Shown here: in pieces, positions 17,282 through 26,534 of the stretch | How positions within the stretch are numbered: the first letter of the stretch is position 1 | How the letters are laid out: each line of letters starts with the position of its first letter | DNA from: DASXRU01 sp039933315 | Lineage (GTDB): Bacteria; Acidobacteriota; Blastocatellia; Pyrinomonadales; Pyrinomonadaceae | DNA length: 56,752 nucleotides | Reading direction: 5' to 3' | NCBI GenBank assembly: GCA_039933315.1 | Contig: JBDTOI010000007.1 | Coordinates: 1 to 56,752 of the forward strand | Translations under genes and position numbers: made by a program | Notes under the pieces: generated by a model | Database searches by the model: none | What the model saw: the letters and a program-made list of their open reading frames with translations, nothing else | What the model was told of the DNA's origin: nothing

Positions 17282-18448
17282 ATGGACTGCCAACGCAAAT
17301 CCAAAATCAGAACACGGCGAGGCGAGCGTGGATCCGTTCTCGTCCTTTCAGCGATAGGCATGCTGGCGATGCTGCTTGCCGTGGGGCTGGGAGTGGATAT
17401 CAGTCACCTCTATCTCGCCAAGACCGATCTGCAAAACGCGGCCGATGCTGCAGCGCTGGCGGCCGCTTCAGGACTGAATTCGAATTCGAGCGGCATCACC
17501 GAAGCGGCAACTCGTGCCGTGACGGCAATGAACAGTTACGAGTTCAATAAGAGTGGCACCCCGAATGTTGGTTTCGCCCGTCCGGACGTGCTGTTTGCCG
17601 TGAACCTTGACGGCCCATATGTCAGCGAGGCAACAGCCTACGCCAGTCCTACTAACATTCGCTTCGTTAAAGTTACTTCGCAGCAGTCGCCCGTAGGAAT
17701 GTCCTTCGCTTCATTCGTACTGGGCAGCAACAAGAATCTTTCCGCAACAGCGACGGCGGGACTGTCGGTGCCACTCAATGTGTTCTGCAACTTCATTCCT
17801 TTGTCGGTAATCGATTACGACATTCCCATGGTGCCAGGGCAGACCTACACCATACGCGCAGGCACGGGCAATTCACCTTCGCCAGGCAACTACCAGATCC
17901 TGGCCGTAGCCGGTCGCGGAGGAGTGGACGTGGAGTTCGGTATAGGATCCGGCGTCGATGCGTGCGCAGAAGCAGGCGCGACTTACTCCGTCGACACCAA
18001 GCCGGGCGTAACGGCAGGCAAGGTCAGGAAGGGAATCAATTCGCGTTTCGATGACTACCAGGGCAGCCAGATGGATCCGGTCGAACAACCGCCTGATACC
18101 AACGTCAAAGAGGGCATTACTTACGACGAGTATCTAGCCGCGCGCGATCCGAATAGCAGTTCATATCACAATTCAAATCTCTACCGTGCCCCGGCGCATG
18201 CCGGCGTGGCTGATCGTCGCGTGGTGTTGATTCCGATCATCAAGCTAGCCGAATACGACAACGGCAGAGACACCGTCAAGTTCGATCGTTTCGGCGCTTT
18301 CTTCCTTAAGAACAAGGCCGGTAACGGCAACGGGGGCGATATCCAGGCTGAATACATCGCCGATCGTGTCGCGGTGGGCAAAGGTGGCTACAACCCTACC
18401 GGCACTGCTGGTAACCCACTGCTGGCTGCGCCCGTTCTCTATAGATAG
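17282..18448 (+). CDS. TadG-like pilus-associated protein
   Basis: 388 residues. The N-terminus RRGERGSVLVLSAIGML is the Tad (TadG-like) domain motif: basic residues, RGS, then a long membrane helix, followed by VDISHLYLAKTDLQNAADAAALAAA, a signature of this group. The rest is extracytoplasmic and beta-rich with a Cys pair (about 166 and 228). No von Willebrand MIDAS motif is seen, so it is a short TadG variant. Probably an anchor or pseudopilin-like component. Confidence 0.82.
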   Translation: MDCQRKSKIRTRRGERGSVLVLSAIGMLAMLLAVGLGVDISHLYLAKTDLQNAADAAALAAASGLNSNSSGITEAATRAVTAMNSYEFNKSGTPNVGFARPDVLFAVNLDGPYVSEATAYASPTNIRFVKVTSQQSPVGMSFASFVLGSNKNLSATATAGLSVPLNVFCNFIPLSVIDYDIPMVPGQTYTIRAGTGNSPSPGNYQILAVAGRGGVDVEFGIGSGVDACAEAGATYSVDTKPGVTAGKVRKGINSRFDDYQGSQMDPVEQPPDTNVKEGITYDEYLAARDPNSSSYHNSNLYRAPAHAGVADRRVVLIPIIKLAEYDNGRDTVKFDRFGAFFLKNKAGNGNGGDIQAEYIADRVAVGKGGYNPTGTAGNPLLAAPVLYR

Positions 18449-18492
18449 CCAAGAACTCCAAAGGCTGTGTTCGTACTTCAGGAGCCAATACT

Positions 18493-19029
18493 ATGCGCAC
18501 CAGAGTCCGAAAAATTCGCCTGTTACGCCGGCTGCGCCGCCTCGCGCAGTTTCGCGGATTTACCCGTGACGAACGCGGTATTCAGCTCGTTGAGCTGGCA
18601 ATCGTTTTGCCGGTGCTGCTGATTCTATTCGCCGCCACTGCTGAATTTGGCCGCTTCTTTTATGAATACACCACGCTGTCCAAGGCCGCGCGCAACGGAA
18701 CTCGTTACCTTGCCACCGGCGCCGTGTGTCCTAACACGGATACTGCAGCCAAGAACCTGGTCGTGTACGGCAATACGGGCGGTACAGGCGCTCCAGTCAT
18801 CAGTGGTTTGGCAGCGAGTAATGTTCGCGTAGTTAGAAGGAACACCGCCGGCGCAACGATAACGGCAGGGGTGCCGCAAACGGTGACGATTGAAATCACC
18901 GGATTCAAATACGAACCAATGTTCGGGCTGGGCGCACTAACAAAAAATGCCACGCTTAACTTGAACATCGATCTGTCGCCCAGTGCGACGATGCGTTACT
19001 TGCTGAACACACCCTTATTGTGTTCGTGA
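18493..19029 (+). CDS. tadE: TadE-like pseudopilin 1
   Basis: 178 residues, very basic N-terminus, then the TadE motif GIQLVELAIVLPVLLILF (pseudopilin leader with Glu in the helix), AEFGRFFYEYTTLSKAARNGTRYL, and a mainly beta C-terminus with three cysteines. TadE pseudopilins are processed by TadV. Its 3' end overlaps the next gene's possible GTG start. Confidence 0.9.
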   Translation: MRTRVRKIRLLRRLRRLAQFRGFTRDERGIQLVELAIVLPVLLILFAATAEFGRFFYEYTTLSKAARNGTRYLATGAVCPNTDTAAKNLVVYGNTGGTGAPVISGLAASNVRVVRRNTAGATITAGVPQTVTIEITGFKYEPMFGLGALTKNATLNLNIDLSPSATMRYLLNTPLLCS

Positions 19030-19034
19030 AGATT

Positions 19035-19475
19035 ATGTTTGCCATAAACAACAGGAAAGAACGTGGCGCCACCCTGGTCGAGTTTGCGATAGGCGCCACT
19101 GTGTTCCTCACGGCGATGTTTGCCGTCCTCGAGTTCGGGCGCGCGCTGTGGGTGCACAACGCTTTGTCCGATGCGGCGCGCCGCGGCGCCCGGTACGCGG
19201 TGCTGAATCCTGCTTCTGATTCGGCGTCAGTGAAGAACGTGGTGGTGTTCGGCGATCCCGCAGGTGGAACCAAGCCGCTGGTTGAGAATCTGACCACCAG
19301 CAAGGTCGACGTAACATATTCCGGCTTCACTCTTGATGGCGGAACCGCCTCGGTAACCATTACCGGTTATGAGTTCCAACTCGTTATCCCATTAATCGGG
19401 ACGAAGATTCAGATGCCTGATTACCGCACCACGCTTACGGGCGAGAGCACCGGGCTAATACCTCCGAACATCTAA
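19035..19475 (+). CDS. TadE/TadF-like pseudopilin 2
   Basis: 146 residues from ATG 19035 (MFAINNRKERG); an in-frame GTG at 19020 overlaps the previous stop and would add five residues. The leader RKERGATLVEFAIGATVFL and the following FAVLEFGRALWVHNALSDAARRGARYAV match TadE/TadF. The C-terminal part shares the layout of the preceding gene (VTITGYEF / VTIEITGFKY), so the pair probably arose by duplication. Confidence 0.88.
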   Translation: MFAINNRKERGATLVEFAIGATVFLTAMFAVLEFGRALWVHNALSDAARRGARYAVLNPASDSASVKNVVVFGDPAGGTKPLVENLTTSKVDVTYSGFTLDGGTASVTITGYEFQLVIPLIGTKIQMPDYRTTLTGESTGLIPPNI

Positions 19476-19480
19476 ACGCA

Positions 19481-20737
19481 ATGACCAAACCACTAACATT
19501 TGTAATCCTGAGCACGAGCCTGGAGGGTTTCAAGGAACTCCGAAGCGCGCTTTCCACTGACAGTCGCACGCAATTACTGGCGGGCGGCGATGATGCGGAC
19601 CAGCTTTATGAGGAGTTTCTGCGACTGAAACCCGCCGCGGCGATTATCACGCTGGGCCATAACCCGGAACCGACTTTGAAATTGATCGAAAAGTTTGCCG
19701 TTGAATCTCCCACTACGGCAATAATCTCGGCCGCGCTTAATCCGTCGCCCGACTTAATCCTGCGCAGCATGCGCGCCGGCGCGCGTGATTTTCTGCGCTT
19801 GCCAGTAAACACCGAAGAGTGGCGCACGGTCCTGGATCGAACTGCGGAGTTCTGTGGCGCGCAGATCGCGGCGCCCACCAAAAAGGGACGGATGATTGCC
19901 GTCTTTTCCAGCAAGGGCGGTTGTGGAACTTCTTTCGTGGCTACGAACATCGCCGCGGCCACCGCGGCGCCCACGGTGCTGGTCGATCTCAACTTGCAAG
20001 CGGGCGACTTGCCGCTGTTTCTCGGCGTTGATCCCAAATATTCGATATCCGACATGGTTGAGAGCCGCGCCCGCCTCGACAACTCACTGATTAAGAGTTA
20101 CATCACCCCGCACTCATCTTATCTCTCGTTGTTGGCTGCTCCCCGCGAAGCCGACTCGGCGGACGAGATTACGCCGGAACACGTTTTCGAAGTGCTCGAG
20201 CGAATGCGCGAGTGTTACGACTATGTAGTTCTCGATCCCCAGCATACTTTTGATTCCATCACCCTGGCAGCGCTTGATCAATGTGACGACATCATCCTCG
20301 TGCTGACCCTCGACATCCCGGCGATACGCAGCGCTCAACGATCGCTGGAGATTTTTGACCGATTGGGCTATCCGCGGAAAAAGGTTCGCGTGGTCGTGAA
20401 CCGCTGGAGCAAACAAATCGATCTGGACCTGAGGCAGGTCGAGAAATTCCTGGGAGAGCCAGTAGTCGGCTTCATCCCCAGCGATTATCAAACTGCGGTA
20501 GCCTCGATCAATCTGGGTCAGCCTCTGGTGCAGTCAGACTCCACTTCGAAGATAGCTCTGGAGATTAAACGCATCGCCCACAGCATTCTCGGAGGACCAC
20601 TTCTGCGATTGCCCGAGCAACAGCAGCGCAAAAGAATATGGGAAAGAGTCTTCGGCCGCGAAGAGGCCTCACCCAAGGCTGATGCGCGGGAAGCCCTCGC
20701 CTCCTCAATGATGCCCGCACGGCGTTACGGATCTTAA
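19481..20737 (+). CDS. tadZ: Pilus localisation ATPase TadZ/CpaE
   Basis: 418 residues: an N-terminal receiver-like domain (about 1-125) lacking a full phospho-Asp pocket, then a ParA/MinD-type ATPase with deviant Walker A SSKGGCGTS near residue 145, switch region VLVDLNLQAGDLPLFLG and DYVVLDPQHTFD. TadZ places the Tad machine at its membrane site. Cytoplasmic, peripheral. 5 nt after the preceding stop. Confidence 0.93.
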   Translation: MTKPLTFVILSTSLEGFKELRSALSTDSRTQLLAGGDDADQLYEEFLRLKPAAAIITLGHNPEPTLKLIEKFAVESPTTAIISAALNPSPDLILRSMRAGARDFLRLPVNTEEWRTVLDRTAEFCGAQIAAPTKKGRMIAVFSSKGGCGTSFVATNIAAATAAPTVLVDLNLQAGDLPLFLGVDPKYSISDMVESRARLDNSLIKSYITPHSSYLSLLAAPREADSADEITPEHVFEVLERMRECYDYVVLDPQHTFDSITLAALDQCDDIILVLTLDIPAIRSAQRSLEIFDRLGYPRKKVRVVVNRWSKQIDLDLRQVEKFLGEPVVGFIPSDYQTAVASINLGQPLVQSDSTSKIALEIKRIAHSILGGPLLRLPEQQQRKRIWERVFGREEASPKADAREALASSMMPARRYGS

Positions 20738-20762
20738 CCAGCAGACGAATTGAGAACCAACC

Positions 20763-22100
20763 ATGGCACTTCGGGAAAGATTAATCAGGGAAACCGCCGC
20801 CGGTCCGATCATCGGTAACGGCGACGGGACAAATGGCCAGCAAAGCTTCCAGGAGATGAAGTCGCGGCTACATCGCGCGCTCATCAATAAAATGGACCTG
20901 ACGAAGCTGACGGCAATGGCCCCGGAGCAATTGAACTCTGAGGTCTCGCGGTTGGCCGAAAGTGTGCTGGCTAGCGAAGCGATGCCGTTATCGGTCGTCG
21001 AACGCGACAGGCTGGTTAACGAAGTGCAGCATGAGTTGTTCGGCCTGGGACCGCTGGAGCCTCTGCTTGCCGATCAGACGATTTCCGACATTCTCGTTAA
21101 CGGACCCGACAACATTTACATTGAGCGGCGCGGCAAACTGGAAGCCACCAACGTCGCTTTCAAAGACAACGAGCATCTCATGCGCGTGATCGAGCGAATC
21201 GTTTCCTCGGTCGGCCGTCGCATAGACGAGTCTTCCCCCATGGTTGACGCTCGTCTGCAGGACGGCTCGCGCGTTAACGCGATTATTCCCCCGCTATCAA
21301 TCGATGGCCCGGTACTGTCCATACGCCGCTTTGGCGCCGAACCACTGCGCATCGCGTCTTTGATCGAAAATAAAGCGCTCACTAAAGACATCGCCGAGAT
21401 GCTGGAGATGTGTGTCAAAGCGCGGTTGAACGTGATCATCTCGGGCGGCACGGGATCCGGTAAGACAACCCTGCTGAATGCGCTGTCGGCTTACATTCCC
21501 GAAACCGAACGCATCGTCACTATCGAAGACTCGGCCGAGTTGCAGCTACAACAGCCACACGTTGTGCGTCTGGAAACGCGCCCGCCAAACATTGAGGGGC
21601 GAGGCGAAGTGACCCAGCGCGATCTCGTTCGTAACGCTCTGCGCATGCGACCCGATCGCATTGTCATTGGCGAGGTGCGCGGCGGCGAAGCCATCGACAT
21701 GTTGCAGGCGATGAACACAGGTCACGACGGCAGTTTGACTACCATTCACGCAAACACACCACGCGACGCTCTATCGCGGTTGGAAACCATGATTCAAATG
21801 ACCGGTATGCGTTTGGGCGAACGAGCAATGCGCCAGCAGGTTGCCGCCGCAATCGAATTGGTAGTGCAGGTGGCCAGGCTTTCAGATGGTTCCAGGCGCG
21901 TCACTTCCATATCCGAAATCACCGGAATGGAAGGCGAGACAATCACTATGCAGGAGATTTTCCAGTTCGAACGCACGGGCGTGGATCGCGAAGGCATCGT
22001 TATCGGACGCTTCCGTCCCACCGGTATCCGGCCGCGTTTTGCCGAAAAACTCAAATCGTGCGGCCTCCAGTTACCACGCGTGTTCTTTGAGGACGCGTAG
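20763..22100 (+). CDS. tadA: Tad secretion ATPase TadA/CpaF
   Basis: 445 residues of the type II/IV secretion ATPase family. Helical N-domain, then RFGAEPLRIASL, Walker A GGTGSGKTT near residue 228, Asp box TIEDSAELQLQQPHVVRLETRPPN, Walker B region RPDRIVIGEVRGGEAIDMLQAMNTGHDGSLTTIHANTPRDALSRLETM. It powers pilus extension and possibly retraction. All motifs intact. Confidence 0.96.
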   Translation: MALRERLIRETAAGPIIGNGDGTNGQQSFQEMKSRLHRALINKMDLTKLTAMAPEQLNSEVSRLAESVLASEAMPLSVVERDRLVNEVQHELFGLGPLEPLLADQTISDILVNGPDNIYIERRGKLEATNVAFKDNEHLMRVIERIVSSVGRRIDESSPMVDARLQDGSRVNAIIPPLSIDGPVLSIRRFGAEPLRIASLIENKALTKDIAEMLEMCVKARLNVIISGGTGSGKTTLLNALSAYIPETERIVTIEDSAELQLQQPHVVRLETRPPNIEGRGEVTQRDLVRNALRMRPDRIVIGEVRGGEAIDMLQAMNTGHDGSLTTIHANTPRDALSRLETMIQMTGMRLGERAMRQQVAAAIELVVQVARLSDGSRRVTSISEITGMEGETITMQEIFQFERTGVDREGIVIGRFRPTGIRPRFAEKLKSCGLQLPRVFFEDA

Positions 22101-22135
22101 CACAGAGTCTGTCTGGGTGAATTTGGAGCCGGTAT

Positions 22136-22158
22136 CACAGACTGAAGTCTGTGCCACT
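22136..22158. repeat. Solo arm of the CACAGACTGAAGTCTGTG element
   Basis: One intact arm (22136-22158) abutting the start of tadB. A degenerate partner begins near 22100 (GCACAGAGTCTGTC), right after the tadA stop. The GTG inside the arm (22151) is a possible start for tadB. Confidence 0.8.
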
Positions 22159-23134
22159 TAAAAAACTTATGTTGATTTCATTCCTGGTTTTCATTTTCGC
22201 GCTGTTTCTGGTGTTCGGAGCTTACCTGCTGGCGACGCAGGGCTCCGAAGCCAAGCGTGCGCGCCTGCGGCAGCGACTGAGCGAAGCTTTACTTCATTCA
22301 GCGCATACGGACGATCCCGAGGTGGTGCTGGCTCGCAATGAATTGCTCAGCGAGATCCCCACCCTCAACCGTCTGTTCATCCGCTTACAAGTCGCCACGC
22401 GAATGAAACGCGCGCTGGATCAGGCGGACCTGCACATTACCGTAACCCGGCTGGTGATGTTCGCAGCAATGGCAGGGATCCTCGCAGCCCTGGCGGCTTC
22501 CGTTTTAGTTGTCTCAATATTCTTGATCGTCCTGGCTGGCCTCATCGCCGCGACTGTTCCTTTCGTTCACGTCTGGTGGACACGGAAAAAGCGCTTCGAT
22601 CGTTTCCTGGAGAACCTGCCGGACGCTCTGGACTTAATGAGCCGCGCGCTTTCCGCTGGGCACGCTTTTTCCGAAGCCCTGCACATGGTTTCGACTGAAA
22701 TGCCGGAGCCCATTGCCACTGAATTCCGCAAGACCTATGAAGAACAGAACCTGGGATTGTCACTGAAACTGGCGCTCGACAATCTGATTCACAGGGTGCC
22801 GCTGCTCGATCTGCGAATGTGCGTAACCGCAGTGATGATTCAACGCGAAACCGGCGGCAACCTGGCAGAGATTCTTGAGAAAGTAGCGTACACAATTCGG
22901 GAGCGCTTTCGCATCATGGGCGATCTCAAAACGCTGACCACCAGTTCGCGCATGTCCGCCTGGATACTCTGCGGCTTGCCAATTTTTGTCTCCATCGCCG
23001 TCACCGTCATGAACCCCGAATACATGAGCGTCTTATGGAAAGACGAACGCGGCCACATTCTGATCGCTGTGGCCATGTTCATGCAGGTGACGGGCATGTT
23101 GATCGTCAGGAAGATTCTGAACATAAAAATCTGA
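22151..23134 (+). CDS. tadB: Tad inner-membrane protein TadB
   Basis: 327 residues if begun at the GTG inside the repeat arm; an ATG at 22169 gives 321 residues and starts immediately at the first helix, so it is at least as likely. T2SF-type membrane protein: an N-terminal helix, helices near residues 100-140, the cytoplasmic GspF-like domain (RALSAGHAFSEALHMVSTEMPEPIATEF, RETGGNLAEILEKVA) and C-terminal helices. It forms the inner-membrane platform with TadC. No Shine-Dalgarno for either start. Confidence 0.92.
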   Translation: MPLKKLMLISFLVFIFALFLVFGAYLLATQGSEAKRARLRQRLSEALLHSAHTDDPEVVLARNELLSEIPTLNRLFIRLQVATRMKRALDQADLHITVTRLVMFAAMAGILAALAASVLVVSIFLIVLAGLIAATVPFVHVWWTRKKRFDRFLENLPDALDLMSRALSAGHAFSEALHMVSTEMPEPIATEFRKTYEEQNLGLSLKLALDNLIHRVPLLDLRMCVTAVMIQRETGGNLAEILEKVAYTIRERFRIMGDLKTLTTSSRMSAWILCGLPIFVSIAVTVMNPEYMSVLWKDERGHILIAVAMFMQVTGMLIVRKILNIKI

Positions 23135-23160
23135 CCCTCTGAACCGACTGACTAACTGCC

Positions 23161-24093
23161 ATGCTTCTAATCATCACCATTTGCACTTTTATATGCATCT
23201 CGCTTGGCGTGATGGGGCTCTACTGGATCGTCTATCGTCCCCAGAGCGCTGCCACTGAGCGTCTGCGCAGGTTGAGCGAAGGCAGCGCCAGTCTCCAGGC
23301 TCCCGCGGTCTCGTTTGACGAAGAACGACCAATGGCGGAATTGGCCGAGCGGATGGCTGCGCCGTTCAGTCGCCTGTTGCCGCCATCGGCAGCTGAAGCA
23401 CGCAAACTGCAAAAGAAGTTAATGCAGGCAGGGTTTCGGTCGCCTGACGCGCCAATCATTTACCGGGCCATTCAGCTGGCGGTGATGGTTAGCTTTCCCG
23501 CGGCCGTAGCGTTCGGCTGTGCGGTGTTGGCATATCCCCTGACGACTGCCGTGCTCTGGATAATGATGGCTTTCGTGGCTGGATTCTTCCTGCCCCGCTA
23601 CGTTCTGGGCAAGATGATTCGCTCGCGTCAGACCCGCGTGCGTTGGGGCCTGGCAGATGCGCTGGATCTAATGGTCATCTCTATCGAGGCGGGTCTGGGC
23701 CTAAACGCCGCGATGATGCGCGTCAGTGAGGAACTAAAGACAGTACATCCAGACATCAGCGAAGAATTCGAACTGGCCAATCTGGAAATCCGAGTGGGAC
23801 GGGAACGCGATGAAGCGCTGCGCAACCTGGCCGAGCGAACCGGGGTTGACGATCTGCGCAGCTTGATTGCGATGTTGATTCAAGCCGACCGGTTCGGGAC
23901 TTCAATCGCGCGCGCCGTGCGGGCGTTCTCTGACTCTCTGCGAACCAAGCGACGCCAGCGCGCTGAACAAGCAGCTCAGAAGGCAGCGGTGAAACTGCTG
24001 TTTCCACTCGCCTGCTTTCTGTTCCCCACACTCTTCATTGCCATCCTTGGCCCCGCTGCCCTCACCTTGATCGACACTGTTGGGAAACTTTAG
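23161..24093 (+). CDS. tadC: Tad inner-membrane protein TadC
   Basis: 310 residues, second T2SF-type platform protein. N-terminal helix (LLIITICTFICISLGVMGLYW), paired helices near 105-150, then the conserved ADALDLMVISIEAGLGLNAAMMRVSEELK and FGTSIARAVRAFSDSLRTKRRQRAEQAAQKA, and a final helix. Paralogue of TadB. Confidence 0.93.
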   Translation: MLLIITICTFICISLGVMGLYWIVYRPQSAATERLRRLSEGSASLQAPAVSFDEERPMAELAERMAAPFSRLLPPSAAEARKLQKKLMQAGFRSPDAPIIYRAIQLAVMVSFPAAVAFGCAVLAYPLTTAVLWIMMAFVAGFFLPRYVLGKMIRSRQTRVRWGLADALDLMVISIEAGLGLNAAMMRVSEELKTVHPDISEEFELANLEIRVGRERDEALRNLAERTGVDDLRSLIAMLIQADRFGTSIARAVRAFSDSLRTKRRQRAEQAAQKAAVKLLFPLACFLFPTLFIAILGPAALTLIDTVGKL

Positions 24094-24094
24094 C

Positions 24095-24150
24095 CCGCAC
24101 GTCCCTTTCACGTGCGGCAAAAGAAAATCACAGACTGAAGTCTGTGCCAC
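24095..24150 (+). repeat. Hairpin plus solo CACAGACTGAAGTCTGTG arm between tadC and tadD
   Basis: An 8-bp stem CCGCACGT/ACGTGCGG (24095-24102, 24110-24117) with a 7-nt loop follows the tadC stop. It is followed by one copy of the repeat arm (24129-24150). The Shine-Dalgarno of tadD lies just beyond. Confidence 0.7.
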
Positions 24151-24164
24151 CTAAGGAGTAAGAC

Positions 24165-25145
24165 ATGCGTAAACGAACCCTGATCGCCGTGGCAGTTGCT
24201 TTGATCCTGACTGTTGGCATCTCCGCCCTTTGGAGCGCGCAAACTATTGTGCGTGAGGGCGACACCGAAGCCAACATTCTTGAAGATGGCGGTTCCGAAG
24301 CCGGAGTCAGCGAACCTGGAAAGAAAAAAGGCAATCGCGTGGTTCGCGTTTTCACGGCGCCGTTCCGTGCCATGGGTCGACTCTTTGGTGGTGGTAAGGA
24401 TGACGGCAAGCCAAGACGCATGACGGCAAAGGACGCCGAGAAATTTGAGAGCGCTCCCGTAACGAGAGTTTCTGACAGCCGTTCGCCCGCGAAAGAAACA
24501 CCCAGCGCGTCCGGCTCAGCTCGCGACCATTTGGCTACAGGGCGGGCTCTGCTTCTGACAAACCGCGTCAACGAAGCGATTGCCGAGCTCTCACTCGCCG
24601 TGTCTCTGGATCCGCGTCTCGGCGAAGCAAACAATTTGCTGGGCCTCGCCTATGACCGCAAGGGTATGGGCGAGCGCGCCAAAGAGTCTTATGAAAAGGC
24701 GGTCAGCGTTGAAGAGGACGCGCAGACGCTGAATAACCTCGGCTTCTCGCTCTACCAGAACGGTAACTACAAGGCCGCCGTCGATCGCTTGAAACGGGCC
24801 GCGAAGCTTGCGCCCGGCGACCAGCGTATTCTGAACAATCTCGCCCTGGCCCAGAGTCGTCTGGGGAAATACGACGATGCCTTTAAGAGTTTTGCCCGTG
24901 CGGGCGGCGAAGTGGCGGGTCATATGAATGTAGCCACCATGCTGGAGCGCGCCGGTCGTGACGAAGACGCCATCAAGCATTACGAAGCCGCCATACGTCT
25001 GCAACCGAAATCATCGATTGCGCTGCGGCGCGTATCGGATCTCTATCAAAGAGTGGGCAGGACTGCTGACGCCCAGGTTGCTCGCCAGGCTCTGGCAAAT
25101 CTCGCCGGTGAAATGGCCGTGGCGGGTACTTCCGCATCCAGGTAG
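24165..25145 (+). CDS. tadD: TPR protein TadD-like
   Basis: 326 residues with an N-terminal hydrophobic signal segment (LIAVAVALILTVGISALW), a polar linker, and at least five tetratricopeptide repeats from about residue 118 (ATGRALLLTNRVNEAIAEL, LGLAYDRKGMGERAKESYEKA, LNNLGFSLYQNGNYKAAVDRL, LNNLALAQSRLGKYDDAFKSF, AIKHYEAAIRLQPKSSIAL). TadD is the pilotin-like TPR factor of Tad systems; here there is no lipobox, so it is probably anchored or periplasmic rather than lipidated. Strong AAGGAG upstream. Confidence 0.88.
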   Translation: MRKRTLIAVAVALILTVGISALWSAQTIVREGDTEANILEDGGSEAGVSEPGKKKGNRVVRVFTAPFRAMGRLFGGGKDDGKPRRMTAKDAEKFESAPVTRVSDSRSPAKETPSASGSARDHLATGRALLLTNRVNEAIAELSLAVSLDPRLGEANNLLGLAYDRKGMGERAKESYEKAVSVEEDAQTLNNLGFSLYQNGNYKAAVDRLKRAAKLAPGDQRILNNLALAQSRLGKYDDAFKSFARAGGEVAGHMNVATMLERAGRDEDAIKHYEAAIRLQPKSSIALRRVSDLYQRVGRTADAQVARQALANLAGEMAVAGTSASR

Positions 25146-25163
25146 CCAACAGAGGATCGCGTT

Positions 25164-26507
25164 ATGACGCAGACCATAATCTTAACCAGGGCTGAAATCG
25201 AGGTAATGGGACCGCCTGTTCCTGAGGAACTCGCGGACACCGGAGTGGGTCGGAGCTTTCTCAGCGATCTTGCCCTGAAGCATGTGGCGATGATGGCGGA
25301 GCCGACCACCGAATCGGTCGCGGAACGAATCCATTTGCCGCGCACGCTGACTGAAGAAATCCTGCAGGATCTGTATCGCGAGAAGCTCATCGAAGTCCGA
25401 CTTCAGACCGCCGTTGGTTCCACGCGCTATTCGATGTTGGATCACGGCTGGGATCGCGTCACGCGTTTGATCTCAATGTGCGGCTACACGGGCGCCGCGC
25501 CGGTTTCGCTAAGTGACTATGCGCACATGATGCGCTTGCAGTCGATTCCCTCAGAGCCGGCTTCGCTGGAAACAGTTCGCAAAGCGTTTAGCGATCTGGT
25601 GCTGCCGGACTCGCTCCTGCAAACACTTGGCTGTGTCATAAATTCGCGCCGTTCATTGTTTCTCACCGGCCTTCCCGGGACCGGCAAAACTGCTGTTGCC
25701 GAGCGTATAAACGCCGCTTTGCCCGGCGCGATTTGGATTCCTTATGCTGTAGAGATTGATGGCCAGATCATTCGCGTTTTTGACAACCATTGCCATCAGG
25801 AGGCCTCACCGGAGGCAGCCCCCGCCGACTATGACCGTCGTTGGGTGCTGATCAACCGTCCCCTGGTTATCGTTGGCGGTGAGCTCACGCTCGAGAATAC
25901 TGATTTAACGTGGAGCGAGGCGGCGCGCTTTTATGAGGCCCCGTTTCAGATGAAATCAAATGGTGGCACGCTCGTCATCGATGACTTCGGGCGTCAGCGC
26001 GTTGCGCCCCAGCATCTCCTCAACCGCTGGATCGTACCCCTCGAGCGCCGGGTCGATTACCTCGCCTTGCACACAGGCAAGAAGATCGAGGTTCCTTTCG
26101 AGCAACTGGTTGTGTTCTCAACCAATCTCGATGAAAACGATTTGGCGGATCAGGCCTTCCTGCGGCGAATGGGCTATCGCGCTCGAGTTGAGCCGCCTAC
26201 GCCCGCGGCCTACTCGCAAATATTCGCCCGGGCGGCGAGCAGGCGTGGTGTTGAATATAGTGAAGCCTCTCTGAATCACATCCTTCACAAATACGTGACC
26301 GAGCAAAAGCAGATGAAAGGTTGCGAGCCGCGTGACCTGCTGGATCGCATAACTGATATTTGCATGTTCGAAGGCCAGCCGCTGCAATTAACACCGCAAC
26401 TGATAGACGTGGCCTGGAAGAACTACTTCGGCGCTTCCCATAAGTTCTCCGCAAACGATCGCCGGAGCGAATTTGTGTCATCGCTTGCCGAACCTCTCGA
26501 CCTCTGA
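25164..26507 (+). CDS. AAA ATPase with N-terminal winged-helix-like region, Tad-linked
   Basis: 447 residues. Residues about 25-110 look like a helical/winged domain (DLALKHVAMMAEPTTESVAERIHLPRTLTEEIL). The ATPase core has Walker A GLPGTGKTAVAER near residue 175, Walker B GGTLVIDDFGRQ and sensor-like VVFSTNLDENDLAD. The closest type is a MoxR/RavA-like or bacterial AAA chaperone seen beside Tad loci, but I cannot name it. It starts 18 nt after tadD with AGAGGA, so it is in the same operon. No membrane segments. Role in assembly or regulation is inference. Confidence 0.75.
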   Translation: MTQTIILTRAEIEVMGPPVPEELADTGVGRSFLSDLALKHVAMMAEPTTESVAERIHLPRTLTEEILQDLYREKLIEVRLQTAVGSTRYSMLDHGWDRVTRLISMCGYTGAAPVSLSDYAHMMRLQSIPSEPASLETVRKAFSDLVLPDSLLQTLGCVINSRRSLFLTGLPGTGKTAVAERINAALPGAIWIPYAVEIDGQIIRVFDNHCHQEASPEAAPADYDRRWVLINRPLVIVGGELTLENTDLTWSEAARFYEAPFQMKSNGGTLVIDDFGRQRVAPQHLLNRWIVPLERRVDYLALHTGKKIEVPFEQLVVFSTNLDENDLADQAFLRRMGYRARVEPPTPAAYSQIFARAASRRGVEYSEASLNHILHKYVTEQKQMKGCEPRDLLDRITDICMFEGQPLQLTPQLIDVAWKNYFGASHKFSANDRRSEFVSSLAEPLDL

Positions 26508-26534
26508 TGGCTTTGGGAACAGAAAGGGCTTCGC

